A stretch of 64,000 bases of DNA from Paenibacillus oralis (GCF_003863965.1 NZ_RRCN01000001.1:4422304-4486303); one strand, 5' to 3'; numbered from the stretch's first letter, positions 8,438-18,290 are shown. Made by a program: numbers and translations. Notes: generated by a model not told the origin, from the letters alone.

Positions 8438-10537
8438 TCATATTTTAAAATGTGCCATCCGATCCGTGAGCTCTTGAACGAGACGGCTTAAATGCACGGC
8501 CGCCGACGAGATCTCCTGCATCGTGGCCAGCTGCTGTTCGGACGCCGCCGCTACCTGTGCGGTTTCGTCCGTCGACTTCATTGTAATGTCCGCTACGAGG
8601 CGGACCGCTTCCGCGACGCGCGCGGTTCCTGCCGACATTTCCTGAACCTCGGCCGAAACTTCCTGCGCCCGGACCCCAACCTGTTTCATTTCCTCCATAA
8701 TCGATGCGAATAGCTGTCCGCTTTCGGTGACGCTTAACAAGCCCTTTTCAACCTCAAGCGCGGTGTTGCCGATCAGCGCTGCGGCATGGTCGGTATCCGC
8801 GGTAATTTCGGCGATGCCGGCTTGCACCTGGCCCACGGCAAGCTTCGTTTGCTCCGCCAGTTTGCGGATTTCCGCAGCAACGACGGCAAATCCTTTGCCA
8901 TGTTCACCGGCGCGGGCCGCCTCGACTGAGGCGTTCAATGACAGAATGTTGGTCTGGCTCGAAATGCCCGAGATCAGCCCGATCAGCTTTCCGATCTCTT
9001 CGGAACGCTGGCTAAGCCGCTTCATCGCCTCGTTCGACTCAGCCATGGAAATGGAAATCGCGTTCATTTCCATGGCCGCGCGTTGGACGACCCGGTCCCC
9101 TTGCTCGGTTTGGCCGGTGACATCTTCGGCCGATTCCGACACCGCTTCGGCCGAAGCCTGGACTCTCCGGACGCTTTCGGTCATCTCCCGCATCATCCCG
9201 GCCGCCTTGGCCGCCTCCTCGTTCTGCTCGTTCATGCCATCCGCCACGCTTTCCGTGGATGCGGAGATCGATTGCGCCGCCAGCGAAGTTTGCTCTGCGC
9301 CCCCGGTGAGCTCTTCGGAAGTGGCGCTGACGGTAAGGGCGATTTCAGATGTTTGGTTCAGCATTTTCCGCAGATGGGCTGTAGCTTCATTCAGATGCCC
9401 CGCCATTTCTCCAAATTCGTCCCTGGATTGAACGGGCACCGTTTGGGTTAAATCGCCGTCCGCCATAAACCGCAGTGCCTTCACCATCCGGTTGATATTG
9501 TTGGTCACCATCAGACGCGCCAAGAACCAAATGCCGAGGCCGAGAAGCAGCAGGGACAGACATCCGATGACGATCGATTCGTTGCGGTTATTCGTATACG
9601 TTGTTAAAATTTCGGCTTTTGGAATCGCCGTTTGCACGTACCAAACCTGATCGTCGATAATCGGGATAGGTTTAAACGCGCGGATGACGGCGGCTCCATC
9701 CGAGCCTGCGCTTTCATGCGTGAGCTTGCCCTTCCGCACTTCTTCGAACAGCCGTTTGTTGTCATCCGCAGAAATAAAGGATTTGCCGATTTCTTCGGGA
9801 TTTTCGCCGTTCGCTATGTATAAACCGCCGCCCGAAAGCAAGGAGACGTGTCCGCCAAGCGGATGTTCTTTTTCCGCGGCTTGCTGGAAGGTATCGAGCA
9901 GGAAGGCGCCGCCGACGATCCCGAGAAAGCGTTCGTTTTGATCCAGAACAGGCAGTGCGATCAAGGTCACCAGCTCCGATTCCCCATTCTCGGTCGGGGC
10001 GTTATAAGGTTCCATGACGACGGCTTGCTTGGTTGATTTCGCCTGATCGTACGCGGTAAAAGTATCCAGATCGCCAAACGGAACCGGCATAATTTGACCA
10101 TCATTGAAGCGGATCACCATGGTTGCCATCCGCCCTCCATTGACGGCGAAAAGCGAATCTCCGGTAAAATCGGCGTCCCGCCCGTAGGTGTCGGGTTCCC
10201 AGACCGTAAATATGGAGCTGACGGAATCGTTTTCTTTGAGCAGATTTCCGAGACGGCGGATCATCCGCTGACGGTCTGTATCTCCTTGGGACACCTCATC
10301 CATAAAGATAGAGCGCATGGAAGCAAGCGAAGCCACCGTGTTCTGAACGATTTTCGCGTTCTCGTCGGCATAATTTTGTCCTGTGTTTTGGGCTTCCAGC
10401 ATGCCCCGGTCCATGCTCACTTTCTTCAACACATCCAAATTCCAGCGGATCAGCACGAAAAAAGCGGCGATTAGAATAATGGAAGATAGGGCGATGAATT
10501 TAACGATGACTTTTTGATTCATAAACCATTTAATCAC
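8438..10537 (-). CDS. Methyl-accepting chemotaxis protein with dCache-type sensor
   Basis: 699-aa transmembrane chemoreceptor. An N-terminal membrane helix (residues ~12-30) precedes an extracellular double-Cache-like sensor (~35-320). A second membrane helix (VIGCLSLLLLGLGIWFLARL) is followed by a HAMP domain (~345-400) and the cytoplasmic signalling domain, whose hairpin tip is EAARAGEHGKGFAVVAAEIR. The start is GTG 10537 with GGAGGG 6 bases upstream. It begins 39 bases after the stop of the AraC-GH39 regulator on the same strand, so the two are probably cotranscribed, linking chemotaxis to the sugar handled by the neighbouring locus. The ligand is unknown. Confidence 0.92.
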   Translation of the reverse strand: MIKWFMNQKVIVKFIALSSIILIAAFFVLIRWNLDVLKKVSMDRGMLEAQNTGQNYADENAKIVQNTVASLASMRSIFMDEVSQGDTDRQRMIRRLGNLLKENDSVSSIFTVWEPDTYGRDADFTGDSLFAVNGGRMATMVIRFNDGQIMPVPFGDLDTFTAYDQAKSTKQAVVMEPYNAPTENGESELVTLIALPVLDQNERFLGIVGGAFLLDTFQQAAEKEHPLGGHVSLLSGGGLYIANGENPEEIGKSFISADDNKRLFEEVRKGKLTHESAGSDGAAVIRAFKPIPIIDDQVWYVQTAIPKAEILTTYTNNRNESIVIGCLSLLLLGLGIWFLARLMVTNNINRMVKALRFMADGDLTQTVPVQSRDEFGEMAGHLNEATAHLRKMLNQTSEIALTVSATSEELTGGAEQTSLAAQSISASTESVADGMNEQNEEAAKAAGMMREMTESVRRVQASAEAVSESAEDVTGQTEQGDRVVQRAAMEMNAISISMAESNEAMKRLSQRSEEIGKLIGLISGISSQTNILSLNASVEAARAGEHGKGFAVVAAEIRKLAEQTKLAVGQVQAGIAEITADTDHAAALIGNTALEVEKGLLSVTESGQLFASIMEEMKQVGVRAQEVSAEVQEMSAGTARVAEAVRLVADITMKSTDETAQVAAASEQQLATMQEISSAAVHLSRLVQELTDRMAHFKI

Positions 10538-10576
10538 GATAGTCCCTCCAGTGTTTATGGATTTAGCAGCTCAGGC

Positions 10577-13096
10577 TTACGTTTCCAACGTACTCACAAG
10601 TCTTTCCGACACTTCGATCAACCGGATTTCAAAGGGTTCCAAAACCGCATGAATGGTCAACACTTCGGATGAGGCGCTGAGTTCCTTTTCGATCTTCGGA
10701 ATCGAAATCCGCTTTAGGTATTCGATATCGCCCAGGGAAAGCTCTGCGGTTTGGCCCAGATTGAGCGCGTTGTCATAGGCGCTGCCGTAGTCGCGGTTCA
10801 CGATGGAATGCCTGATTTCAAAGCTGCCGGCAAGAGGAGCCAGCTCTAGCCGGAATTCGCGTTTGGCTTTGCCGGGAAAATGCGAATAGCGTTCCTTGTG
10901 CGAAATGCTGATCGAAATGCCGTTTGCGTAAATGTCATCGTAGTGATGGTAGTTGTACAGCAAAATCTGGTAACGGTTTTCTTGTTTGGTAATGAAGTAG
11001 CCGTCCCCCCGGTCGATCAGGAAATCTCCCAGCTTGTTCAAAAAGCAAAAGGCGTGATAGGCGGGTTTCTTGATATTGTTATAAGTAAACAATCCCAGGC
11101 CGCCATGAAAAACTTGGCTTGGAAGCCGGTTTTCTTCATGCAAATCGGTCAGGAGCCAGTACCCGAACGAATCGAGGCGGTCGTAATTTTCCGCAATGTT
11201 CTTGATGACGTACGATGATTTGAAGCAGGTGTCGCTCATCAGGTCTTTATGGGAAACCGTCGAATTCCATTCGGTCAAGTATACCGGCAAAGCCGCCAAT
11301 TCCGCTTCCCGGAGACGGAGCTGCAGCCGGTCGATGAATTGCTTGAAAGAATCCGTGACCGGACTAAGATTAAGCTGCTTGTCCATGCTGAGCTGATCGT
11401 TCTGGGCAACGAGATCGATATCGTAATAGTGAATCGTGATAAATTCGGGCAGGCAGTTATTGTCTTTGCTGAACGCCAGAAACGAAAACAGCCAATCCTC
11501 GCTTTTGTTGTACGTCGAGAAAGCGGCAGGTCCCCCGAATGAAAGGGAAGGATCGATGTTCTTTACGGTTTCGTACGTGTTTTTGTACAGCGAAAAAAAC
11601 GTTTCGTCCTGCTTGAAGCCGAACAGCAGGTTGGACGAGCTTGGCTCGTTCCATACGCAAAACAGCCAGCTGCGGACTTCTTCAATGCCGTATCGTCCGA
11701 TCAGATGCAGCGTCAACGCCTCGACCAGCCGGTTCCATTTATCCATGTCCTTGGGAGGGCTGGTGTTCATATTGGCGTAGAATACGGTTTTGGACAAGTC
11801 GCTGGCCAGCTTCGCCGGCATAAACGAAAACTGCACGAGCGGCTTCAGACCGACCGATAGCAGAAAATCAAAAGCCTTATCGATCAGCCCGAAATTGTAC
11901 ATGGGCCTTCCTTCGCCATCCTCGCCGTATACCATCAGGTCATCGTCCAGCAGGCCGTGCATTTTGATGTATTTAAAGCCGATCTCCCGCTGCGCGATGC
12001 GCAGGGCTTCCTGAACATCGGCATACAAAACTTCTTTAACGCGGCCGACCCCGATGAAATTTTTGAAATGATGGTTCAGCTTCCCGATTTGTCTGGTCAC
12101 GTCGATCCGATGCGCCGTTGAGAAGCGCTGAAGTATCTTTTCCGGCGGAGCCAAGGAAGGTTGCCCCAGATTGTTTTCGATAAAACGGGAAATTTCCTCA
12201 TGATAGGAGTGCGGCTCGTCCTGGTAGTAGTTCACCGATTTTTCCTTGGTCGCCTCGATGCTCCCGGAAACCTCCTCCGCGTGCTTCTTGCGCCAAATGC
12301 TGGGGAGCTCCCCGTATTTCTCGCCGAAAGCCGTCACGAAGGAACGCACGTTGGGAAACCCGTTTTTGGCGGCGATTTTATCGATCGTCAAAGACTCGTT
12401 CAGCAGATCGTTAACGGCATAATGCAGCCGCAGATCTTTTAAATATTCGCTAAAGGACAGGCGTAATTTTTTCTTGAAATATTTCGACAGGTACGGTACG
12501 GACAAAAACTCCTGCTTCGCGACTTCCTGCAGGGAAATCGGGTCGCTGTAATGGCTGTTGACATAATCCAGTATCCGCCGCAGCCGGTCCAATCCTTCCT
12601 TCGGCTGCCGGGCGGCTGTTTCCGGTTCTTCACTGCTGAAATGGGTGCAAAGTTCATAGATTAGCTCGTACACAAGGGATGCGTTCTTCAAATCAACGAA
12701 TTCGGAGGCGTTGATGTTATGCTGCAGGATTTGGGCGACGATTCGCTTGATGTTTCTGAACGTCCCGGGATCGTTCGTTTTGACGGTGTTGCAGTCAAAG
12801 TACATTTTTTTGATGTCGACGACTACTTCCTTCAGCAGTTCGAGTTTGATTTGCAGGGCGACCATCGTAGCGTTTTCGGAGTGCAGTTCATGCACTTCGT
12901 TGGAATTGATGAGAATGAGGTCTCCCGCGCCAAGCCGGTAGGAAACGTTGCTCACGTTAATGTCCGCTTCGCCTTTCATGACCACGATAAGCTCTAACGA
13001 CTGATGCCAGTGACGGCTGACGCTGCCGATCCGGTGCAGGAAAAATTTGATGGGAAGCTTCTTGGGAAAGTTGATGATTTCATGACGAAACTCCAA
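10577..13096 (-). CDS. AraC-type regulator fused to a GH39 glycosidase domain
   Basis: 839-aa cytoplasmic protein with three parts: an N-terminal cupin-like sensor (~1-90), an AraC/XylS double helix-turn-helix (~170-270), and a C-terminal region (~300-839) resembling GH39 beta-xylosidase/iduronidase. Both expected catalytic Glu residues are visible: acid/base E484 in VWNEP and nucleophile E609 in LTEWNS. The start is TTG 13096, with AAGGAG 9 bases upstream. It faces the ABC-importer operon at 13539 and precedes the chemoreceptor. It probably activates the importer operon; the GH39 domain may sense or hydrolyse the imported oligosaccharide. Domain calls are firm; the role of the enzyme part is open. 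Confidence 0.85.
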   Translation of the reverse strand: MEFRHEIINFPKKLPIKFFLHRIGSVSRHWHQSLELIVVMKGEADINVSNVSYRLGAGDLILINSNEVHELHSENATMVALQIKLELLKEVVVDIKKMYFDCNTVKTNDPGTFRNIKRIVAQILQHNINASEFVDLKNASLVYELIYELCTHFSSEEPETAARQPKEGLDRLRRILDYVNSHYSDPISLQEVAKQEFLSVPYLSKYFKKKLRLSFSEYLKDLRLHYAVNDLLNESLTIDKIAAKNGFPNVRSFVTAFGEKYGELPSIWRKKHAEEVSGSIEATKEKSVNYYQDEPHSYHEEISRFIENNLGQPSLAPPEKILQRFSTAHRIDVTRQIGKLNHHFKNFIGVGRVKEVLYADVQEALRIAQREIGFKYIKMHGLLDDDLMVYGEDGEGRPMYNFGLIDKAFDFLLSVGLKPLVQFSFMPAKLASDLSKTVFYANMNTSPPKDMDKWNRLVEALTLHLIGRYGIEEVRSWLFCVWNEPSSSNLLFGFKQDETFFSLYKNTYETVKNIDPSLSFGGPAAFSTYNKSEDWLFSFLAFSKDNNCLPEFITIHYYDIDLVAQNDQLSMDKQLNLSPVTDSFKQFIDRLQLRLREAELAALPVYLTEWNSTVSHKDLMSDTCFKSSYVIKNIAENYDRLDSFGYWLLTDLHEENRLPSQVFHGGLGLFTYNNIKKPAYHAFCFLNKLGDFLIDRGDGYFITKQENRYQILLYNYHHYDDIYANGISISISHKERYSHFPGKAKREFRLELAPLAGSFEIRHSIVNRDYGSAYDNALNLGQTAELSLGDIEYLKRISIPKIEKELSASSEVLTIHAVLEPFEIRLIEVSERLVSTLET

Positions 13097-13216
13097 GATT
13101 AAGCACTCCTTGATCCTTGATGGGTGGTTTTTTAATTCGATTCTAATTTCAGAGTGTACTAAATATTAATGTAGTCCACAATACTAAAGAGTGAAATGTT
13201 GGAAAATGACGATTTG

Positions 13217-13281
13217 GGTTAAAAATTTGCTCTAATCAGGATAATTATCATAGTTATTTTTTAACCTTCGTTATGTTAAAA
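13217..13281 (+). repeat. Upstream copy of a duplicated promoter/operator unit
   Basis: GGTTAAAAATTTGCTCTAAT at 13217 matches the start of the unit at 13427; 23 of the first 27 bases agree. Further matches occur at the same spacing: AGTTAT and ATGTTA near the right end. The units are 210 bases apart and on the same strand. AraC-family activators commonly bind direct repeats, so these are candidate sites for the regulator at 10577-13096. Confidence 0.55.
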
Positions 13282-13327
13282 TGATTTATTTCCGAACCTG
13301 CGGACGGACGTAGGATAATGGCTAAAG

Positions 13328-13354
13328 AACGTTCTTGGTGAAGAGCGTTTTTTT
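13328..13354 (+). terminator. Terminator-like hairpin in the leader before the ABC operon
   Basis: AACGTTCTT (13328-13336) pairs with AAGAGCGTT (13341-13349), including one G-U pair, with a GGTG loop and a run of T after it. It lies between the two promoter-unit copies, so a transcript from the upstream copy would be cut short here. Confidence 0.6.
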
Positions 13355-13426
13355 GTTTTATCAGGCTGCTGCAAGGTGGATTTTTTAATTTCTCGCCCCT
13401 TTTTCAAGCCGTTGGCGATAATTATT

Positions 13427-13491
13427 GGTTAAATATTTGCCCTAATGAAGATAAAAGAAACAGTTATAGCCGATTCTTAATCATGTTACAC
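13427..13491 (+). repeat. Downstream copy of the duplicated promoter/operator unit
   Basis: GGTTAAATATTTGCCCTAAT at 13427, followed by AGTTAT and ATGTTAC at the same offsets as in the copy at 13217. It ends about 47 bases before the ATG of the ABC ATPase gene and is the likely working promoter of the operon. Confidence 0.55.
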
Positions 13492-13538
13492 TGGGTCAGC
13501 GGGAAGAAAGCGATATCAAGGATTGAAGGAAGGTTGAC

Positions 13539-15104
13539 ATGGACAAACCCGTATTTTTGGAAACCAGAAGCATCGTGAAGAGATTCAATGAAGTGACGGC
13601 CGTGAACAATATCAGCATGAAGATTTACCGCGGCGAAATCCGGGGGCTGATCGGAGAAAACGGCTCCGGGAAGTCGACGATATCCGCCATGATCAGCGGT
13701 TTGCTTCCGAAAACGGAAGGGGACATGCTTGTCGAAGGTGATCCGTATGCTCCCAAAGATCCGCTTGACGCCCGAGCCAAGAAAATCGCCATGATCGTGC
13801 AAGAGACCGGAACCATCGGTCAGTTATCCATTGCTGAAAATATTTTTCTGGGGGACGAAGGCCGGTTTGCCCGGAACGGTATCATCGATCGCAAGCAAAT
13901 GCATCAGGAAGCGAAAAAAGCGCTCGCTCTTGTCGATTTCGGCGAGGTGGACGTATCGCTGCCCGCCCTGACGCTGAATTTTGAGCAGCGCAAGCTGATC
14001 GAAATCGCCAGAGCTTTGTATTACGAGCCGGAATTGTTCATTGTGGACGAGACGACCACCGCATTGTCGCATGACGGGAGGCTGCTGATTCACCGGCTGA
14101 TGCGCAAGCTGCGCGACCAAAACAAAGCGGTCCTGTTCATCTCCCATGATCTTCCTGAGCTTATGGACGTTTGCGACGCGCTGACCGTGATGCGGGACGG
14201 CGATTTGATTACGACGATCGACCGCTCCGAGTTCGAAGAAAATCATATCAAGCAATCGATGGTCGGCAGGGTCATTGAAGGGGACTATTATAGAAGCGAT
14301 ATCCGCGCTTCGCGCGGGGAGCAGGTGATGATCCGCGTAAACGGCGTTCATGCCTCTTTGCTGCGTGATATTCGTTTCGAGCTTTACCAGGGTGAGATTT
14401 TAGGCATCGGCGGCTTGTCGGGCAGCGGGATGCACGAAGTGGGCAAGATCATTTACGGCGAATTAAAGCCGGATCGCGGAGAAGTGATTGTCTACGGTGA
14501 AAAAACGCCGGGACGCGCCTCGGGCGGTAAAAATCGGGTAAACGCGGAGAATGGCGGCCCGTTATTTCCGCACAAGGTGAAAAACGTGCAAACCGCGATC
14601 GCTAACTGTGTTGGTTACGTATCCAAGGACCGCGACCGGGAAACCTTGATCATGGAAGCTTCGATTAAGGAGAACCTTGTGCTTTCCGCGCTGGGGAAGC
14701 TGGCCAAGTTCGGCCTCATTCTGCCCGGAGCGGAAAAGAAATTCGCCCGGCGGCAAATGGAGGAGCTGAACATCAAGGCAAGCGGGATGAATCAACGTGT
14801 AGGGGAATTGTCGGGGGGCAACAAGCAAAAGGTCTCCTTTGGCAAATGGATCGGAAACGACTCCAAAATTCTTATACTCGACAGCCCGACACGCGGCGTC
14901 GACGTCGGCGTGAAGACGACGATGTACCAGTTGCTCTATTCGCTGAAACAGCAAGGATACGCCATTCTGATCATCTCGGAGGAGCTTCCGGAATTGATCG
15001 GAATGAGCGACCGGATTTTGGTCATGAAGAACGGGAAAATCAACAAAGAATTCCGGCGTGACGAAAATCTAAACGAATCCATGCTGATCGATTACATGAT
15101 ATAG
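13539..15104 (+). CDS. Sugar ABC importer ATPase, RbsA/MglA type
   Basis: 521-aa ATPase with two tandem nucleotide-binding domains, as in ribose and galactose importers. The first Walker A is GENGSGKS (~residues 39-46). The second half (from ~250) shows the usual degenerate Walker A region GGLSGSGM and a strong signature LSGGNKQKV. It is the first gene of a tight seven-gene operon (13539-21600) with two RbsC-type permeases, a lipoprotein receptor and three catabolic enzymes. The transported sugar is not evident from sequence; the enzymes suggest a substituted oligosaccharide. Confidence 0.93.
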   Translation: MDKPVFLETRSIVKRFNEVTAVNNISMKIYRGEIRGLIGENGSGKSTISAMISGLLPKTEGDMLVEGDPYAPKDPLDARAKKIAMIVQETGTIGQLSIAENIFLGDEGRFARNGIIDRKQMHQEAKKALALVDFGEVDVSLPALTLNFEQRKLIEIARALYYEPELFIVDETTTALSHDGRLLIHRLMRKLRDQNKAVLFISHDLPELMDVCDALTVMRDGDLITTIDRSEFEENHIKQSMVGRVIEGDYYRSDIRASRGEQVMIRVNGVHASLLRDIRFELYQGEILGIGGLSGSGMHEVGKIIYGELKPDRGEVIVYGEKTPGRASGGKNRVNAENGGPLFPHKVKNVQTAIANCVGYVSKDRDRETLIMEASIKENLVLSALGKLAKFGLILPGAEKKFARRQMEELNIKASGMNQRVGELSGGNKQKVSFGKWIGNDSKILILDSPTRGVDVGVKTTMYQLLYSLKQQGYAILIISEELPELIGMSDRILVMKNGKINKEFRRDENLNESMLIDYMI

Positions 15105-15125
15105 GCAAGGCGGTGAGAACGAATC

Positions 15126-16079
15126 ATGAAATTATTTATTAAAAGGCATCAAAATGCGCTGATCCAATATGCCGGCCTAGTGCTCGTACTGCTGTTGTTT
15201 ACGTTCATGACGGACGGAGCGCTATTGTCCGACTTCAATATCCGGACAATTCTCAAACAACTCGTCGTGCTGTTCACGATTTCGGTCGGCATGGCGTTTG
15301 TTTTTTCGCATGGCGGGATGGATATTTCGGTGGGGGCGGTACTCGCATTAAGCTCGATGGCCGCCATTTACACGATGAACGCGGGAGCGCCTTTGGCGGT
15401 TGGAATTCTTGTGGCGATCGCGGTATCCGTGGCCTGTTATTTGGTCAATGTACTGATAGCCAATCAATTTAACCTTATGGCCGTGATTTCCTCGCTTGCG
15501 GTGATGTTTGTGGCCAGGGGCATCGTGACCTACCGGGTATCGACCTCGGCTTCCAAAATCGCCCTGGACGATGCCGGAGCGCTTAGAGAATTGGGGCGGA
15601 ATATGCCGCTGATCGTCGCGATCATCGTTCTGGTGGGAACGGCCGGCTTCGTGCTGTTTCATTTGACCAAGATCGGCAAACAAAACAAGGCCATCGGCGA
15701 CAATCCGCTGGCGGCTTCACAGAGCGGCGTACGGGTGAAAAGGATGAAAGTGGCGGCCTATCTTCTGGCCGGCATTTTGGTCGGATGCGCATCGATCCTT
15801 TCCTTGTCCCGATCGGCCGCCATCAGCGAGAACACGGGGATGGGCCTGGAAATGGACGTAATCGTTGCGCTTATCCTCGGGGGGATGGCGCTTAATGGAG
15901 GCAGCCGCTCCAGAATGAGCTCCGCGTTTGTCGGCAGCATTACGTTCGTGGTGCTGAACAACGGCTTGGTTATGGTGGGCGTTGCGCCCGAAGTGGTGTC
16001 CTTGATTAAAGGGATGATTTTCCTGATCGTCGTGTTTCTGCTGCTTCGCAGGCCCGGCGGCGAGGTCATGCCAAGGTAA
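15126..16079 (+). CDS. Sugar ABC importer permease, RbsC type (first)
   Basis: 317-aa integral membrane protein with about eight to ten hydrophobic segments and the BPD_transp_2 pattern, including FSHGGMDISVGAV near residue 60 and the cytoplasmic EAA-like region GDNPLAASQSGV (~195). It starts 21 bases after the ATPase gene. A second permease gene follows the binding protein, so the channel is probably a heterodimer. Confidence 0.92.
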   Translation: MKLFIKRHQNALIQYAGLVLVLLLFTFMTDGALLSDFNIRTILKQLVVLFTISVGMAFVFSHGGMDISVGAVLALSSMAAIYTMNAGAPLAVGILVAIAVSVACYLVNVLIANQFNLMAVISSLAVMFVARGIVTYRVSTSASKIALDDAGALRELGRNMPLIVAIIVLVGTAGFVLFHLTKIGKQNKAIGDNPLAASQSGVRVKRMKVAAYLLAGILVGCASILSLSRSAAISENTGMGLEMDVIVALILGGMALNGGSRSRMSSAFVGSITFVVLNNGLVMVGVAPEVVSLIKGMIFLIVVFLLLRRPGGEVMPR

Positions 16080-16111
16080 AACAAATAAAGCAGAGAAAAG
16101 GGGTAAAACGA

Positions 16112-17245
16112 ATGAAAAGCAAAAAGTGGCTATTTTCTTTGACCGCGTTCATTTTGCTTGTCGGAGTTCTGGCGGGTTGCGGCGGGAATGGCGGCGGAGC
16201 GGGCAATGCGGGCGGCAATGCAAAAGGCGGTTTCACCATCGGGGTCATGCTTTACAACTACACGGATATTCAAGGCCAGCAAATCAAAGCCTACTGTTCT
16301 TATCTGGAAAAGAATTTTAACGTCAAATTTAATTTCGCCACGGTTGGTTCCAGTGAAGAGGATCATATCACCGGGTTGGAAAACCTGCTGGCGTCCGGCG
16401 TCGACGCCGTGATCAGCGGTTATGACACCGCCCTGGAGCAAAGCGTCAGCCTGGCTGAAGAAGCCGGCGTATATTATGCGGTTGCCCTTGGCGAGACCGA
16501 CGAAAATGTCTCAAGCGATTATTTTGTGGGCGGCATCAAGCAATTCGGCGAAAACCCGGAGGAACTGGGCGCCAAGTATGCCGAACAGGCCTATGCTTCC
16601 GGGGTAAGACATATCGGGGTTACGTCGTTCCCGGAATTCGCTTTTGAGGATGCTCCGGCCATTATCAAGGGTTTTACGGACAAAATGAAGGAGCTTGACA
16701 CTAAGGGCGAGGTCACGGTTTATAAGGCTGAATTCCACTCGTTTGCTCCGGAAAACGCGGCGGATGCCGTAACCAAGATTATTTCCGATCACCCTGAGGT
16801 GGACGCTATTTTTGGACTTGGCTCCGGCATGGATTTTGTCTATCCGGCGATTCTCAACAGCACGAAACCCGATCTCCGCCTGCTGGCGCTCGGTTATAAC
16901 GACTCGACGGAAGCAGGGCTTGAAAACGGCAAAATCGTGATGGCCGGAACGAATAATTACGGCGAAATTCTCGCCAACTCGTTTGCGCAAATTTACGACC
17001 GCTTGAACGGGAAAACGTACCCCGACCGGAAACCGAACGGCTACGTCAATTACGTTACCTTCACCACGCCGGCGGAAGTTCAGGATTTCAAAAACTTTGT
17101 CATTCCGGAGGATAAATCGAAAGGTGCGGTTACGGCCGAGGAACTGAAAGAAGTTATGCTGTCCTACAATGATGGCGCGACTTGGGAATCGCTGCAAAAA
17201 CTGACGAACCGGACGCTTGCCGAAATCAAGGCGGCCAGAAATTAA
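16112..17245 (+). CDS. Sugar ABC importer substrate-binding lipoprotein
   Basis: 377-aa periplasmic-binding-protein-like receptor (RbsB-type Peripla_BP_4). The signal peptide ends at lipobox LAGC (Cys ~22), followed by a Gly/Asn-rich linker. The mature part has the usual two lobes, with motifs such as DAVISGYD and TNNYGEILA. It lies between the two permease genes, an order different from the classic rbsACB. It would deliver the sugar to the permease pair. Confidence 0.92.
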   Translation: MKSKKWLFSLTAFILLVGVLAGCGGNGGGAGNAGGNAKGGFTIGVMLYNYTDIQGQQIKAYCSYLEKNFNVKFNFATVGSSEEDHITGLENLLASGVDAVISGYDTALEQSVSLAEEAGVYYAVALGETDENVSSDYFVGGIKQFGENPEELGAKYAEQAYASGVRHIGVTSFPEFAFEDAPAIIKGFTDKMKELDTKGEVTVYKAEFHSFAPENAADAVTKIISDHPEVDAIFGLGSGMDFVYPAILNSTKPDLRLLALGYNDSTEAGLENGKIVMAGTNNYGEILANSFAQIYDRLNGKTYPDRKPNGYVNYVTFTTPAEVQDFKNFVIPEDKSKGAVTAEELKEVMLSYNDGATWESLQKLTNRTLAEIKAARN

Positions 17246-17297
17246 ACCATGCTTGCCTTGAGAAAAACTGAAGGGCGAGCCGTAATGGAGTGAAAAT

Positions 17298-18290
17298 ATG
17301 CAAGTCTTGATGTTGAAACAGGCAGTAAACCTGCTGAAAACGTTCCTGTTTCCGATCGCGGTTTATCTCATCATCCTTATTGTGACGCTTTTGATGAGCA
17401 AGACCGGGTATGTCTCTTCCGGCGCTTTTGACCGGATCATCCGGGGCAGCGTACTGACGACGATTACGGCTTATGCCATCGCGTTGCCTCTATCCGGGGG
17501 AAGATGGGATTTCGCCCCCGGAATCATCATCATCCTTGCCGGCATTATCGGCAGCAATTTGACGATTGATCTGGGGTTGGGGCCGGTCATACTGCTGGCG
17601 GTTACCGTCGCCGTTGCGATTCTCCTCAGTCTGATTGAAGGCCTTTTGTATTTATGGATTCGGGTACCGACCATTATCGTTTCGCTTGGCGTGGTTATGA
17701 TGTACGAGGCTTTATCCGGCGTCGTGTACGGCGGTTCGGGAACGCAGCTATATATGCATGCTGGCCTGACCGTATTCACAAGATCCCCCTGGATCTATAT
17801 CGTGCTCGCGCTGATTATGGTGCTGTTTTACTATTTGCTGAGCCACACTAAATTCGGCTACGATACAAGGTCGCTGGCGGCTAACCCGCGGCTGGCGGTC
17901 AATATGGGCGTCAAGGAGAAAAAGAACATCTTGCTGACCTATCTGGTAGTTGGCGCGCTGCTGGGAGTTGCCGCCGTCATCAACGCTTCCAACGTGTTGG
18001 TATCTCCGGCGGGCAATTTAAGTTCCACCGCTTTGATGTTCTCCTCCATGGGTCCTGTTCTGTTCGGACTGTATCTGGCGCAGTTTACGAACCTGCCTTT
18101 GGGTATTTTTGCGGGAGCGCTCGGCATGAACGCTTTATCCTACGGTATGGTCGTGCTGGGGATCGACAGTTCCCTGCAAACCGTGATCGTCGGGGTGTTT
18201 ATCGTCGGATTCATGGGCTATACCTCCAATCAGGAGCGGATCCGGAGCTTTCTAAACCGGGCGAGAGCGGGAAACAAGGCGCAGGCCTAG
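17298..18290 (+). CDS. Sugar ABC importer permease, RbsC type (second)
   Basis: 330-aa integral membrane protein of the same family as the gene at 15126, with about nine hydrophobic helices and the cytoplasmic loop TRSLAANPRLAVNMGV (~195-210), equivalent to the first permease's GDNPLAAS loop. It probably forms the second half of the translocation pore. Confidence 0.9.
   Translation: MQVLMLKQAVNLLKTFLFPIAVYLIILIVTLLMSKTGYVSSGAFDRIIRGSVLTTITAYAIALPLSGGRWDFAPGIIIILAGIIGSNLTIDLGLGPVILLAVTVAVAILLSLIEGLLYLWIRVPTIIVSLGVVMMYEALSGVVYGGSGTQLYMHAGLTVFTRSPWIYIVLALIMVLFYYLLSHTKFGYDTRSLAANPRLAVNMGVKEKKNILLTYLVVGALLGVAAVINASNVLVSPAGNLSSTALMFSSMGPVLFGLYLAQFTNLPLGIFAGALGMNALSYGMVVLGIDSSLQTVIVGVFIVGFMGYTSNQERIRSFLNRARAGNKAQA

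Noticed and set aside
13285-13327. The leader before the hairpin at 13328 as a riboswitch
   Set aside because: I could not match it to the aptamer cores I know (TPP, SAM, glycine, ZTP, guanidine, c-di-GMP).
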